Part shown: in pieces, positions 7,633 through 15,199 of the stretch
How positions within the stretch are numbered: the first letter of the stretch is position 1
How the letters are laid out: each line of letters opens with the position of its first letter
NCBI GenBank assembly: GCA_015522055.1
Contig: WAMZ01000082.1
Span: 1-21,783, forward strand
Direction: 5' to 3'
DNA length: 21,783 nt
From: Candidatus Geothermarchaeota archaeon
GTDB taxonomy: Archaea > Thermoproteota > Nitrososphaeria > Geothermarchaeales > JDFR-13
Made by a program: the position numbers and the translations under genes
Notes under the pieces: model-generated
Seen by the model: the letters and a program-made list of their open reading frames with translations, nothing else
Database searches by the model: none
What the model was told of the DNA's origin: nothing

Positions 7633-9258
7633 ATGACTCGATACATATTCGTAACTGGCGGCGTGGTATCGGGCCTCGGCAAGGGTGTTATAACGGCCTC
7701 TATAGGTAAGATACTTAAGAGTAAAGGCTTTTCAGTGACTGCTATAAAGATAGATCCCTATCTTAACTATGACGCTGGGACACTGAGGCCGACTGAGCAT
7801 GGGGAGGTGTGGGTTACAGATGATGGTGGGGAGATTGATCAAGACTTGGGGCACTATGAGAGGTTTCTTGACATTACATTGTCTAGGGATCATAATATAA
7901 CTAGTGGGAAAATTTATTACTCGGTTATTGAGAAGGAGAGGAGGGGCCGCTATTTAGGTCAGACTGTTCAGCCGATACCCCATGTCACGGATGAGATTAA
8001 GAATTGGATATATCGGGTTTCTAAGGAGAGTGGATGTGATTTTACGCTGGTTGAGATAGGTGGTGTGGTGGGTGACTATGAAAACATATTATTTCTTGAG
8101 GCCGCTAGGCAGATGAGGATGGAGAACCCTGGTAGGGTTCTATTCGTCCATGTTGCTTATGTACCTATATTGAAGTCTTTGGGTGAGATGAAGACTAAGC
8201 CTGTCCAGCATTCCGTGAAGGAGCTTAGGGCTATAGGTATACAGCCAGATTTCATTGTGGCTAGGTGTGAGGGGGAGTTGGATGACGTTAGGAGGGCTAA
8301 GATCTCGTTATTTACGAATGTGGATCAGCGTGATATCTTCTCGGCCCCGGATTTGGAGGTGGTTTATGAGCTCCCACTTATTTTTGAGAAGATGGGTTTT
8401 GGGGATAGGATACTCGAGAAATTTGGTTTGAGGCCTATTGAGAGTGACTTATCTGATTGGGAGAAGTTTGTTGATACACTTAAGAATTCTAGTAAGGTGG
8501 TTAGGGTAGGTATTGTTGGTAAATACTTTAGGACTGGTATGTATAGTCTCCCAGACGCATATATATCGGTTATAGAGGCGGTTAAACATGGTGCTGCCTA
8601 TCTAGGTTTTAAGCCCCGGTTCGAGTATATTAACTCTGTCGATATTGAGGAGGACCCGAGCCTACTGGATAAGCTTGATAATGTGGATTGTATTATTATT
8701 CCGGGTGGCTTTGGCGCTACTGGGGTAGAGGGTAAGATTATGGCAATTAACTATGCTAGGGAGAACTCTATACCCATATTAGGTCTATGCTATGGCTTCC
8801 AATTGATGGTTGTTGAGTTTGCCCGGAATGTTGTTGGACTGGAGAAGGCTCATACAACTGAGGTTGATAGGAAGACACCCCATCCAGTTATAACTATTCT
8901 TCCTGAGCAGGCTAAGATTTTGAGTGAGGATAGATATGGAGGCACTATGAGGCTTGGGTCCCATAAAGTTATATTGAAGAGGGGGAGCCTGGCGTTTGAG
9001 GTCTATGGTAGGGAGGTTATATATGAGAGATTTAGGCACAGGTATGAGGTTAACCCTAAATATGTCGATGTTTTGGAGGAGCATGGACTATTATTTACTG
9101 GTATGTCTGAGGATGGTATTAAGCAGTTGGGGGAGCTGGATAGGAGGCTACATCCTTATTTCATAGGTAGTCAGTTCCATCCTGAATTCACCTCTAGGCC
9201 GTTGAAGCCTAATCCATTGTTTAGAGCTCTAATCGCCCATGGAGTTGGGCGTCGTTAA
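7633..9258 (+). CDS. pyrG: CTP synthase
   Basis: Glutamine-dependent CTP synthase: UTP + ATP + glutamine to CTP, the last step of pyrimidine nucleotide synthesis, in the cytoplasm. From ATG 7633 it is 541 residues, a normal length. The N-terminal synthetase domain opens with MTRYIFVTGGVVSGLGKG, the usual family start and ATP loop, followed by IKIDPYLNYDAGT and the HGEVWVTDDGGE motif. The C-terminal class I glutamine amidotransferase domain (about 295-541) has PGGFGATG and the nucleophile Cys386 in GLCYGFQ. It also has the SQFHPEF motif that supplies the catalytic His and Glu. The frame is open back to GTG 7588, but that would add 15 atypical residues and span a TATA-like box. ATG 7624 is a weaker alternative. 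Divergent from OFOR; serS follows after 73 bases. Confidence 0.96.
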   Translation: MTRYIFVTGGVVSGLGKGVITASIGKILKSKGFSVTAIKIDPYLNYDAGTLRPTEHGEVWVTDDGGEIDQDLGHYERFLDITLSRDHNITSGKIYYSVIEKERRGRYLGQTVQPIPHVTDEIKNWIYRVSKESGCDFTLVEIGGVVGDYENILFLEAARQMRMENPGRVLFVHVAYVPILKSLGEMKTKPVQHSVKELRAIGIQPDFIVARCEGELDDVRRAKISLFTNVDQRDIFSAPDLEVVYELPLIFEKMGFGDRILEKFGLRPIESDLSDWEKFVDTLKNSSKVVRVGIVGKYFRTGMYSLPDAYISVIEAVKHGAAYLGFKPRFEYINSVDIEEDPSLLDKLDNVDCIIIPGGFGATGVEGKIMAINYARENSIPILGLCYGFQLMVVEFARNVVGLEKAHTTEVDRKTPHPVITILPEQAKILSEDRYGGTMRLGSHKVILKRGSLAFEVYGREVIYERFRHRYEVNPKYVDVLEEHGLLFTGMSEDGIKQLGELDRRLHPYFIGSQFHPEFTSRPLKPNPLFRALIAHGVGRR

Positions 9259-9272
9259 TCTTTATTATATCC

Positions 9273-9294
9273 TTAAATTCATTTATGAATTTAA
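9273..9294. repeat. Perfect 10-bp inverted repeat with 2-base spacer before serS
   Basis: TTAAATTCAT, then TT, then ATGAATTTAA: ten-base arms with no mismatch, lying 15 bases after the pyrG stop and 38 bases before the serS ATG. The right arm runs into TTTAATATT (9290-9298), the best TATA-like stretch for serS, so it could be an operator overlapping the promoter. It could also be an AT-rich hairpin at the end of pyrG. No other copy was noticed in the window. Confidence 0.55.
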
Positions 9295-9331
9295 TATTCC
9301 CCGTGTGTAATGGATTGATGGTGTCCACCCC

Positions 9332-10702
9332 ATGAAGATGTGGTCTATACTCTACTACTTGAGGAATGATATTAGTGTATTGGTTAGGAATATGGAGGTT
9401 AGGGGTTTATCGGCGGAGCCTGTATATAGGGCTAGGGACCTCGATAGGGATATTAGGAAGATGGGGATGGAGCTGGATGAGTTGAGGCATAGAAGGAATT
9501 TAATAAATAAGGCGATACCGAGGGCTGATCCGGGGGAGAGGGAGAAGCTTATAAATGAGGCTAAGCAGCTGTCTAGACATATAGCTGAGCTCGAGGCCAA
9601 ATATAACTCTCTTAAGCAGGAGCTGGACAACATACTACTGAATATCCCGAATATATTACATCCGGATGTACCCGTCGGTGCAGATGAGTCTGGGAATAGG
9701 CCCCTTAGGTATTGGGGTAGGCCTAAGGTGATGAGGAGGCACCTCGACCAATTCCTTAGGGAGGTCGAGGGTTTCGATATTGATTACGAGGTCATAGATT
9801 ATGAGGTGACTGGCCATGCGGATTATGGTGATAAGACGCACCTCACTGATACAGCTAGGGCGGCCAAGATAGCGGGGTCACGATTTTACTATATGCTTGG
9901 TGACCTTGTATATCTACAGATGGCCCTAATTAATTATGCCACTGACTTTTTAACGTCTAAAGGCTACATCCCTGTCTATCCGCCTCCACTGATGAATAGG
10001 AAGGCGTACATGGGTGTAACTAGCCTAAGCGATTTTGAAGACGCTATATATAAGCTGGAGGGTGAGGACCTGTATCTAATAGCTACTAGCGAGCATCCTA
10101 TGGCGGCGATGTATATGAATGAGGTGCTGGAGAAAGATGAGCTGCCTATCAAGCTAATGGGTTTTAGCCCATGCTTCAGGAAGGAGGCGGGGGCCCACGG
10201 CAAGGACACTAAAGGCATATTTAGGGTCCATAATTTCGATAAGATTGAGCAGTTTATATTCTGTCATCCCGATGAGTCTTGGGAGTATCATGAGGAGATT
10301 ATAAGGAATGCTGAGGAGTTGTTTAGGGGGCTTGAGATTCCCTATAGAGTAGTTGATATCTGTACTGGGGATATAGGTGTCGTTGCGGCCCGTAAATATG
10401 ACTTGGAGGCTTGGATGCCTGCACAGGGGAAGTATAGGGAGATGGTGTCGGCATCCAACTGCACCGACTGGCAGAGCTATAGGCTAAATATTAGGTATGC
10501 ATTGAAGAGGGGGCATCCAACGGAGGGGTATGTCCACACACTGAACTCCACTGGATTGGCTATACAGAGGACTATCACGGCTATCATCGAGAACCATCAA
10601 GATGCGGATGGTAGGGTACGTATACCGAGTGTCCTCAGAAAGTACCTATCAGTATTTGATGGTGCACCTAGGGACTATCTCAGGCCCGTGGAGCTCCCAT
10701 AG
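9332..10702 (+). CDS. serS: Serine--tRNA ligase
   Basis: Class II seryl-tRNA synthetase of the common (non-methanogenic) type, about 456 residues, charging tRNA-Ser with serine. The N-terminal helical arm (about 30-115, rich in Glu/Lys/Arg/Leu) is the antiparallel coiled coil that recognises the tRNA-Ser long arm. Catalytic core motifs are clear. Motif 2 is FRKEAGAHGKDTKGIFRVHN. A serine/adenylate-binding segment reads MVSASNCTDWQSYRLNIRY. Motif 3 is LNSTGLAIQRTITAIIENHQ. Start is ATG 9332 or ATG 9338 (MWSILYYLR, close to the usual family opening); GATGGTG at 9317-9323 could be the ribosome binding site. The palindrome at 9273-9294 overlaps its presumed promoter. No other translation gene adjoins it. 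Confidence 0.96.
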   Translation: MKMWSILYYLRNDISVLVRNMEVRGLSAEPVYRARDLDRDIRKMGMELDELRHRRNLINKAIPRADPGEREKLINEAKQLSRHIAELEAKYNSLKQELDNILLNIPNILHPDVPVGADESGNRPLRYWGRPKVMRRHLDQFLREVEGFDIDYEVIDYEVTGHADYGDKTHLTDTARAAKIAGSRFYYMLGDLVYLQMALINYATDFLTSKGYIPVYPPPLMNRKAYMGVTSLSDFEDAIYKLEGEDLYLIATSEHPMAAMYMNEVLEKDELPIKLMGFSPCFRKEAGAHGKDTKGIFRVHNFDKIEQFIFCHPDESWEYHEEIIRNAEELFRGLEIPYRVVDICTGDIGVVAARKYDLEAWMPAQGKYREMVSASNCTDWQSYRLNIRYALKRGHPTEGYVHTLNSTGLAIQRTITAIIENHQDADGRVRIPSVLRKYLSVFDGAPRDYLRPVELP

Positions 10703-10783
10703 TTCTATTTAACCAGCTTTATATATCTCCTACATCCCATCTAAATTTTTTAATTAGGCTTGGGGATAGATTGGTGGTTTGGC

Positions 10784-11305
10784 TTGATCCTAAGCGATAG
10801 GGATATAAGGAGATATATAAATGAGGGTAGGCTCGCCATCGAGCCATTCCGTGATGATACTATTCGTGAGAACGGTGTTGACTTGAGGATTGGTGGGGCC
10901 GTGGCTAGGTTAAGGGGTGCTGGTAGGCCATTCGACCCTTACCGTGACGATCCATCGGAGTTTATATCTATAGAGAGGGGGGAATCATTCGTAATTAATC
11001 CAAATGAGCATGTACTACTCCATACCGAGGAATATATTAAGATGCCTGATGACTTGATGGCGTTTGTCAACTTGAGGAGTAGCTATGCCAGGATCGGGTT
11101 AATCATACCACCCACCGTGGTTGACGCGAATTTTGAGGGAGAGCTTACTATAGAGTTGATAGGTGGAAATTTCCCAGTCATACTTCATAGGGGAGACCGG
11201 TTTCTACACCTTATATTTGCTAGGTTGACGAGTAGGCCGGAGAAGCCGTATATGGGGAAGTATCAGGGGCAGAGGGGGATCCAACTCCCAATATTTAGGA
11301 GGTAG
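10784..11305 (+). CDS. dcd: dCTP deaminase
   Basis: dCTP deaminase of the dUTPase-like trimeric fold, converting dCTP to dUTP for dTMP supply. I use TTG 10784, giving 173 residues starting MILSDRDIRRYI, the usual family opening; GGTGG at 10773-10777 is six bases upstream. The frame is open back to TTG 10760 but those eight extra residues are atypical. Motifs: ENGVDLRIGG (29-38), RSSYARIGL (98-106), VDANFEGELTIEL (113-125) with the likely catalytic Glu124, and the C-terminal nucleotide-binding YMGKYQGQRGIQLP (156-169). Some archaeal members also hydrolyse dUTP (bifunctional DCD-DUT); I cannot tell from sequence which type this is. The end overlaps the opposing small membrane gene by 11 bases. 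A T-run at 10745-10750 separates it from serS. Confidence 0.92.
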   Translation: MILSDRDIRRYINEGRLAIEPFRDDTIRENGVDLRIGGAVARLRGAGRPFDPYRDDPSEFISIERGESFVINPNEHVLLHTEEYIKMPDDLMAFVNLRSSYARIGLIIPPTVVDANFEGELTIELIGGNFPVILHRGDRFLHLIFARLTSRPEKPYMGKYQGQRGIQLPIFRR

Positions 11306-11531
11306 ACTCGGTTTCTCTCTCCTTCTCCATAGTAAGTGATAGGAGTAGTGTCCTAACAATAGATATAGCTCCACCGAGGATGAGGATTCCAACCGCTAGG
11401 CTTGCTACACCAGCTACCACAGAATATTTACCTGGCATCATAAGGTCTATACCCCATAAGATGAAGTAGAATGAGATTATTATCAGTATTATCGCTATAG
11501 CCTCAGCCACTAGATGTTCTTTCCTAGCCAT
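11295..11531 (-). CDS. Small two-helix membrane protein of unknown function
   Basis: Encodes a 78-residue protein with two predicted membrane helices, about residues 9-27 (EAIAIILIIISFYFILWGI) and 37-60 (VVAGVASLAVGILILGGAISIV). The C-terminal tail is charged (MEKEREETEST-like). I do not recognise the family. ATG 11531 (MARKEHL) is preferred over the in-frame ATG 11552. A TATA-like box at 11551-11560 is centred about 25 bases upstream of 11531, so the message would be leaderless and the upstream ATG would lie in the promoter. It lies 43 bases after the end of the MoxR/DUF58 operon on the same strand and might be a detached member of it (inference). It overlaps dcd by 11 bases tail to tail. 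Confidence 0.72.
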   Translation of the reverse strand: MARKEHLVAEAIAIILIIISFYFILWGIDLMMPGKYSVVAGVASLAVGILILGGAISIVRTLLLSLTMEKERETESTS

Positions 11532-11550
11532 ATTCAGAAAAATAAAAACC

Positions 11551-11560
11551 ATATTAAATA
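11551..11560 (-). promoter_or_regulatory. TATA-like box for the two-helix membrane protein gene
   Basis: The minus strand reads TATTTAATAT, centred about 25 bases upstream of ATG 11531. This predicts a leaderless transcript and excludes the upstream in-frame ATG at 11552. It suggests the gene can be transcribed independently of the operon ending at 11575. Confidence 0.45.
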
Positions 11561-11574
11561 TTAATTAATGTATC

Positions 11575-11745
11575 TTATCTGCTCCTCTTAATCTCCTCAT
11601 TAATCTTTATTATTGAATATATGAATATGACTGCCCCGATTAATATCTCAATTATCCTCAGTGTCACTATTTCAGGTGGGTATGCCATGGAATGTAATAT
11701 TATTAGGATACTGATTAATAGGGTTATTAGGGGTAGTCTCGACAT
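11575..11745 (-). CDS. 56-residue membrane protein at the end of the MoxR/DUF58 operon
   Basis: A short open frame of 56 codons from ATG 11745 (MSRLPLITLLIS) to TAA 11575-11577. It encodes two hydrophobic segments, about residues 5-19 (PLITLLISILIILHS) and 31-46 (IIEILIGAVIFIYSII), joined by a short AYPPEIVTLR turn. A charged tail (KINEEIKRSR) follows. I do not recognise a family. It begins 21 bases after the stop of the seven-helix protein, with GAGGGT about nine bases before the ATG. It lies in the same reading frame as that gene: only the TAG at 11767-11769 and seven sense codons separate them. Codon use fits the neighbours. It is very likely translated as part of the operon, but a chance frame cannot be excluded. 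Confidence 0.6.
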   Translation of the reverse strand: MSRLPLITLLISILIILHSMAYPPEIVTLRIIEILIGAVIFIYSIIKINEEIKRSR

Positions 11746-11766
11746 TGGTATCGAACCCTCTTTTAC

Positions 11767-12885
11767 CTAAAATAATAGGTGCATTATAAATCTGATAAGT
11801 GCCTCTATCCTTTCTTTCCATACATTGATATTCTTGGGGTCAAGGATTTCATTTAGGTAATAGTCAATGGATGATGGCCTCGCCTCCCACCTTATGGTTA
11901 AAATGTTCCTGATGGCCTCTAAAACTGTTCCCATGAGGTAGTCTGGGCTCCTAATCAGTATGACTACCACTATAAATGATAGGAGAAGTATGGCTACGGA
12001 GCCTATCGCCAGATATTTATTGATATTAAATGCCTTCCCCTTCTCTTTATCAATAGATTTTATATACTCGCTTCTCATGATTTCCCTAGCCTGGTACACG
12101 CTCCCGGTTAGATATATCATGACTGGCTCCACGAGATTATATAGGAAGTATGTTATTATGCCAAGGGCCATTATAAATACAATGATATGGCCGATGTAGG
12201 ATTCTAGATATATTGATATGAATGCCCTGAGTTCTGGGGCGGCATACTTAGATACTTCACCAATCGACTTTACAATATATTCTGTGAATATAACTAGTAT
12301 AATTGAGGATCCCCCTATGATTGCTACATATGTTAATATATCGATGATGCTTATTATCCGGGATCCTCTTCTCAAGCTCGATACATTTTTATAGGCTAAT
12401 ATTGGTTTCATGAACTCAAGAATAGATAGTATTATCGCGGTAATTGCTAGCTCAAGCGACAACAATTCTATTAATTCTATGATGCCGAGGTAATGTGTTC
12501 TATATAAGTATGTAGAGTATAATATCCATAGGACTATGATATAGGTTCCATAAACCAGGGTTATGCTAGCCATTAAATAGGTAACTCTATTTTTTACTAT
12601 GGAGTATAAGGCCAGTATCATCCCTAATGCGGCGGATGCCACTGCTATCGATTCCCAGTTCAGTATGAGCGTCCAGGAGAATATTTCTATGTTTGATAGT
12701 ATACTTAGTATTGTGGCTCCCTCGGCGATACCTTGTGTGGATTTTGATATGGTGTGCATCAATATCCCGATTCTACTTGAGTATGTAAATATCCTTTGAA
12801 ATATTATGGCTGTAAGGACTATCAAGACCATTCTATATTTATTCTTTAGTAATAGGTCTCTTGATATCTTTAGTTGTTTACTCAT
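11767..12885 (-). CDS. Seven-helix membrane protein of the MoxR/DUF58 operon, unknown function
   Basis: A 372-residue integral membrane protein with about seven predicted helices, near residues 18-34, 78-97, 103-125, 136-157, 178-203, 229-252 and 291-312. A loop of about 45 residues lies between the first two. A roughly 60-residue tail after the last helix contains TIRWEARPSS and ends in a hydrophobic FIMHLLF. No catalytic motif or transporter signature is visible and I do not recognise the family. The ATG at 12885 overlaps the DUF58 stop as ATGA (4 bases), so the two are probably translationally coupled. MoxR/DUF58 clusters often include extra membrane proteins of low sequence conservation; this could be a partner or anchor for DUF58 (inference). 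Confidence 0.8.
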   Translation of the reverse strand: MSKQLKISRDLLLKNKYRMVLIVLTAIIFQRIFTYSSRIGILMHTISKSTQGIAEGATILSILSNIEIFSWTLILNWESIAVASAALGMILALYSIVKNRVTYLMASITLVYGTYIIVLWILYSTYLYRTHYLGIIELIELLSLELAITAIILSILEFMKPILAYKNVSSLRRGSRIISIIDILTYVAIIGGSSIILVIFTEYIVKSIGEVSKYAAPELRAFISIYLESYIGHIIVFIMALGIITYFLYNLVEPVMIYLTGSVYQAREIMRSEYIKSIDKEKGKAFNINKYLAIGSVAILLLSFIVVVILIRSPDYLMGTVLEAIRNILTIRWEARPSSIDYYLNEILDPKNINVWKERIEALIRFIMHLLF

Positions 12886-14255
12886 ATTACTATCATCCTC
12901 CTATATTGCTCGATTTTCATCAGGAGGTATGGTATAAGGTCGTTCGGCCCGACATTGATTACTGGTACACCGATCTTAACTAGCTCCTCTATATTCTCCT
13001 TCCTCCTCCTCATAGATGTGTATCCAACGACTTTATATATTGCGCTCTCGATGCCTTTGAGGAGCCTGGCCTCGAATAATACGGTTAATGGCGATATCAC
13101 GACGACTTCATGTCTCAGTGCTCTGAGTATTTGGGCCATATTGGTTACTCTTTCAATCGTCTCGCCATCCTCTAGGTCGCTAAGGAATATGAATAATGTT
13201 TTATCCCTGAGCCCTAACCTACCGATGACTGTACCAGGATCGATTATATCCGATTCTTCTTTCATTGGTTTGGGTGGGTAAACTGGTATTCTCGATAGTT
13301 TCTCGAGAGCCCTCTTTACAAGGGCGTCTGATGCCATTGAGACGGGTATTAAATCCACCTTATCAGACCCGAATATAACTAATCCGATGTTATCTTTCTT
13401 GGTGGATGCATAATTAATTATATATGCGATTGTCCTAGCCGCATAGTCTATCTTCCTTACGCCTAGTTCTCCGATAAACATGTTTCTAGATAGGTCTAAT
13501 ATGAGTACAATGTTGTTCCGCTTCTCCAATTCATATTCTCTAATCATAAGTTTGTTTAGCTTGGCCGTGGCCTTCCAATCTATCCTTCTAGTCTCGTCCC
13601 CTGGGACATATTCCCTTATATCCCTGAACTCTGTGCTTATACCACTTTGTCTAGCTATTCTTGGCCCCAGCTCTAGTTTAATTCCCCTAGCTAGATACTC
13701 CTCAACCGATGCCTGGGGGATTATAGGCATGACCTCTATACTGCTCAGCTCGACATTGCTATATATACCTTCCATATAGTATAGTCCTAGTGGGTCTAGT
13801 AGCCTAATCACAATAGTCCCAAACTGATTCCTTCCTATCCCCCTTGCCCGGAGTTTATATGTAATCTCTATGGTGGACTTCGGGGGTATCTGTATACTAC
13901 CTATATTTTCCCCCTCGACTTTATGCATCGTCTCTGGATAATTGTCTTGGAATATTGCATTATAGATACCGACTGCCGCTGTGTTTTCTATAATTATCCT
14001 TATCGTAGTCTCTTCATCTTCATATATGGGTGTGGATACGTCTCTCTTTATGGTCAGTCTCTCTAATACGTAGGCCCTGGACCTGTTAACTATCCATCCA
14101 CTTATTAGTATTGTGAGGATGATGAATGTTATGTAGATAGTGTTTATACCAGCTGGTCTCCATGGCTGGATAATATTAGTTATGAATATTAGTGCGGCTA
14201 TACCGAGTATAAGCTTCCCCCTAACAGTTATGCCTAGCCTTACTTCTCTATTCAT
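12882..14255 (-). CDS. DUF58-domain membrane protein (VWA-like)
   Basis: A 457-residue DUF58 protein, the usual partner of MoxR ATPases. Two N-terminal membrane helices are near residues 13-30 and 38-55. A beta-rich region (about 65-180, with ENTAAVGIYNA and LLDPLGLYY) resembles the immunoglobulin-like part common in the family. The DUF58 signature FRDIREYVPGDETRRIDW (210-227) is intact, followed by KATAKLNKLMIREYE. The following VWA-like core starts LILDLSRNMF (251-260). The metal-site motif here reads D-L-S-R-N, whereas DxSxS is usual. A second acidic motif is FIFLSDLEDGE. It overlaps moxR by 4 bases (ATGA) and the next gene by 4. Function in the family is poorly defined, with roles suggested in envelope assembly or protein maturation. 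Confidence 0.93.
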   Translation of the reverse strand: MNREVRLGITVRGKLILGIAALIFITNIIQPWRPAGINTIYITFIILTILISGWIVNRSRAYVLERLTIKRDVSTPIYEDEETTIRIIIENTAAVGIYNAIFQDNYPETMHKVEGENIGSIQIPPKSTIEITYKLRARGIGRNQFGTIVIRLLDPLGLYYMEGIYSNVELSSIEVMPIIPQASVEEYLARGIKLELGPRIARQSGISTEFRDIREYVPGDETRRIDWKATAKLNKLMIREYELEKRNNIVLILDLSRNMFIGELGVRKIDYAARTIAYIINYASTKKDNIGLVIFGSDKVDLIPVSMASDALVKRALEKLSRIPVYPPKPMKEESDIIDPGTVIGRLGLRDKTLFIFLSDLEDGETIERVTNMAQILRALRHEVVVISPLTVLFEARLLKGIESAIYKVVGYTSMRRRKENIEELVKIGVPVINVGPNDLIPYLLMKIEQYRRMIVI

Positions 14256-15199
14256 ACTGGAACACTCACATTCTTTACCGCGTCTTCCACAACCTCGGCT
14301 GGGGTCGCTCCTTTAAATACAGCCTCGGGAGTTAGGATTATCCTATGGTTCAGAACTGGTGTTAGGACACGCTTAATATCCTCGGGTGTAACGAAGTCTC
14401 TGCGGTTCATCAATGCATAGGCTTTTGAGGCTTTAGCCACCGCTATGCCTCCTCTTGGGCTTACCCCCCACCTCACTCTTGGATCCTCCTCAATTGTCTT
14501 GATTATGTCGGCTATATAGTCTAGGAGCTCCCTGGAAATAAGGACTTTGTCTAGGAGTTTCTGGGCCTCTATGATATCCTCTTTGCTTATGACGGTATCC
14601 ACATTGTATTTAGTATATCCACTATACATATCCATAATAGTTATATAGTCTTCCTTGGATGGATAGCCAATAATAGATTTTATTAGGAATCTATCTAGTT
14701 GAGCCGATGGCAGTGGATAGGTCCCCTCCACTTCAACCGGGTTCTCGGTGGCAATTACTAGGAACGGCTCCGGCAACCTATATGTCTCTCCTTCTATGGT
14801 AACTTGTCTCTCTTGCATAGCCTCAAGGAGAGCTGACTGGGTCTTCGGGCTAGCCCTATTTATCTCATCTGCAAGTATAAGATTCGAGAATATAGGCCCC
14901 TTCTTTGTGACGAATTTCCCATCTGCCTGATTAAATATTTTTACACCTATTATGTCTGCTGGAAGTAGGTCGGGTGTGAACTGGATCCTCCTGAAAGATA
15001 GGTCTAAGGTGGATGCTATAGTCTTCGCAAGTGTAGTCTTAGCTATGCCGGGAGGTCCCTCCAGTAGAATATGGCCTTCACACAGTAGCGCTATAAATAC
15101 CTCCTCCAAAACATTATTCATACCCACGATGACTTTGGATATTTCACTCTTAAGCTTACTCCATATACCATAGACCATATCAATATTACCTGAAGACAT
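14252..15199 (-). CDS. MoxR-family AAA+ ATPase
   Basis: A 315-residue MoxR-type AAA+ ATPase, expected to act as a cytoplasmic chaperone-like ring working on a VWA partner, here DUF58. Walker A is GPPGIAKT (48-55), Walker B is LILADEIN (107-114), sensor 1 is ATENP (150-154), a conserved SAQLDRF carries the likely arginine finger at Arg170, and the sensor 2 region is WGVSPRGG. RASPKTQSALLEAMQERQVT (115-134) is strongly diagnostic. Length is typical. It starts at ATG 15199, 14 bases inside the DUF4350 gene, and ends overlapping the DUF58 start. Substrate and process are not predictable from sequence. Confidence 0.95.
   Translation of the reverse strand: MSSGNIDMVYGIWSKLKSEISKVIVGMNNVLEEVFIALLCEGHILLEGPPGIAKTTLAKTIASTLDLSFRRIQFTPDLLPADIIGVKIFNQADGKFVTKKGPIFSNLILADEINRASPKTQSALLEAMQERQVTIEGETYRLPEPFLVIATENPVEVEGTYPLPSAQLDRFLIKSIIGYPSKEDYITIMDMYSGYTKYNVDTVISKEDIIEAQKLLDKVLISRELLDYIADIIKTIEEDPRVRWGVSPRGGIAVAKASKAYALMNRRDFVTPEDIKRVLTPVLNHRIILTPEAVFKGATPAEVVEDAVKNVSVPV

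Noticed and set aside
8785..9084. 99-codon antisense frame within pyrG
   Set aside because: It lies opposite the conserved amidotransferase domain and has no recognisable motif or promoter.
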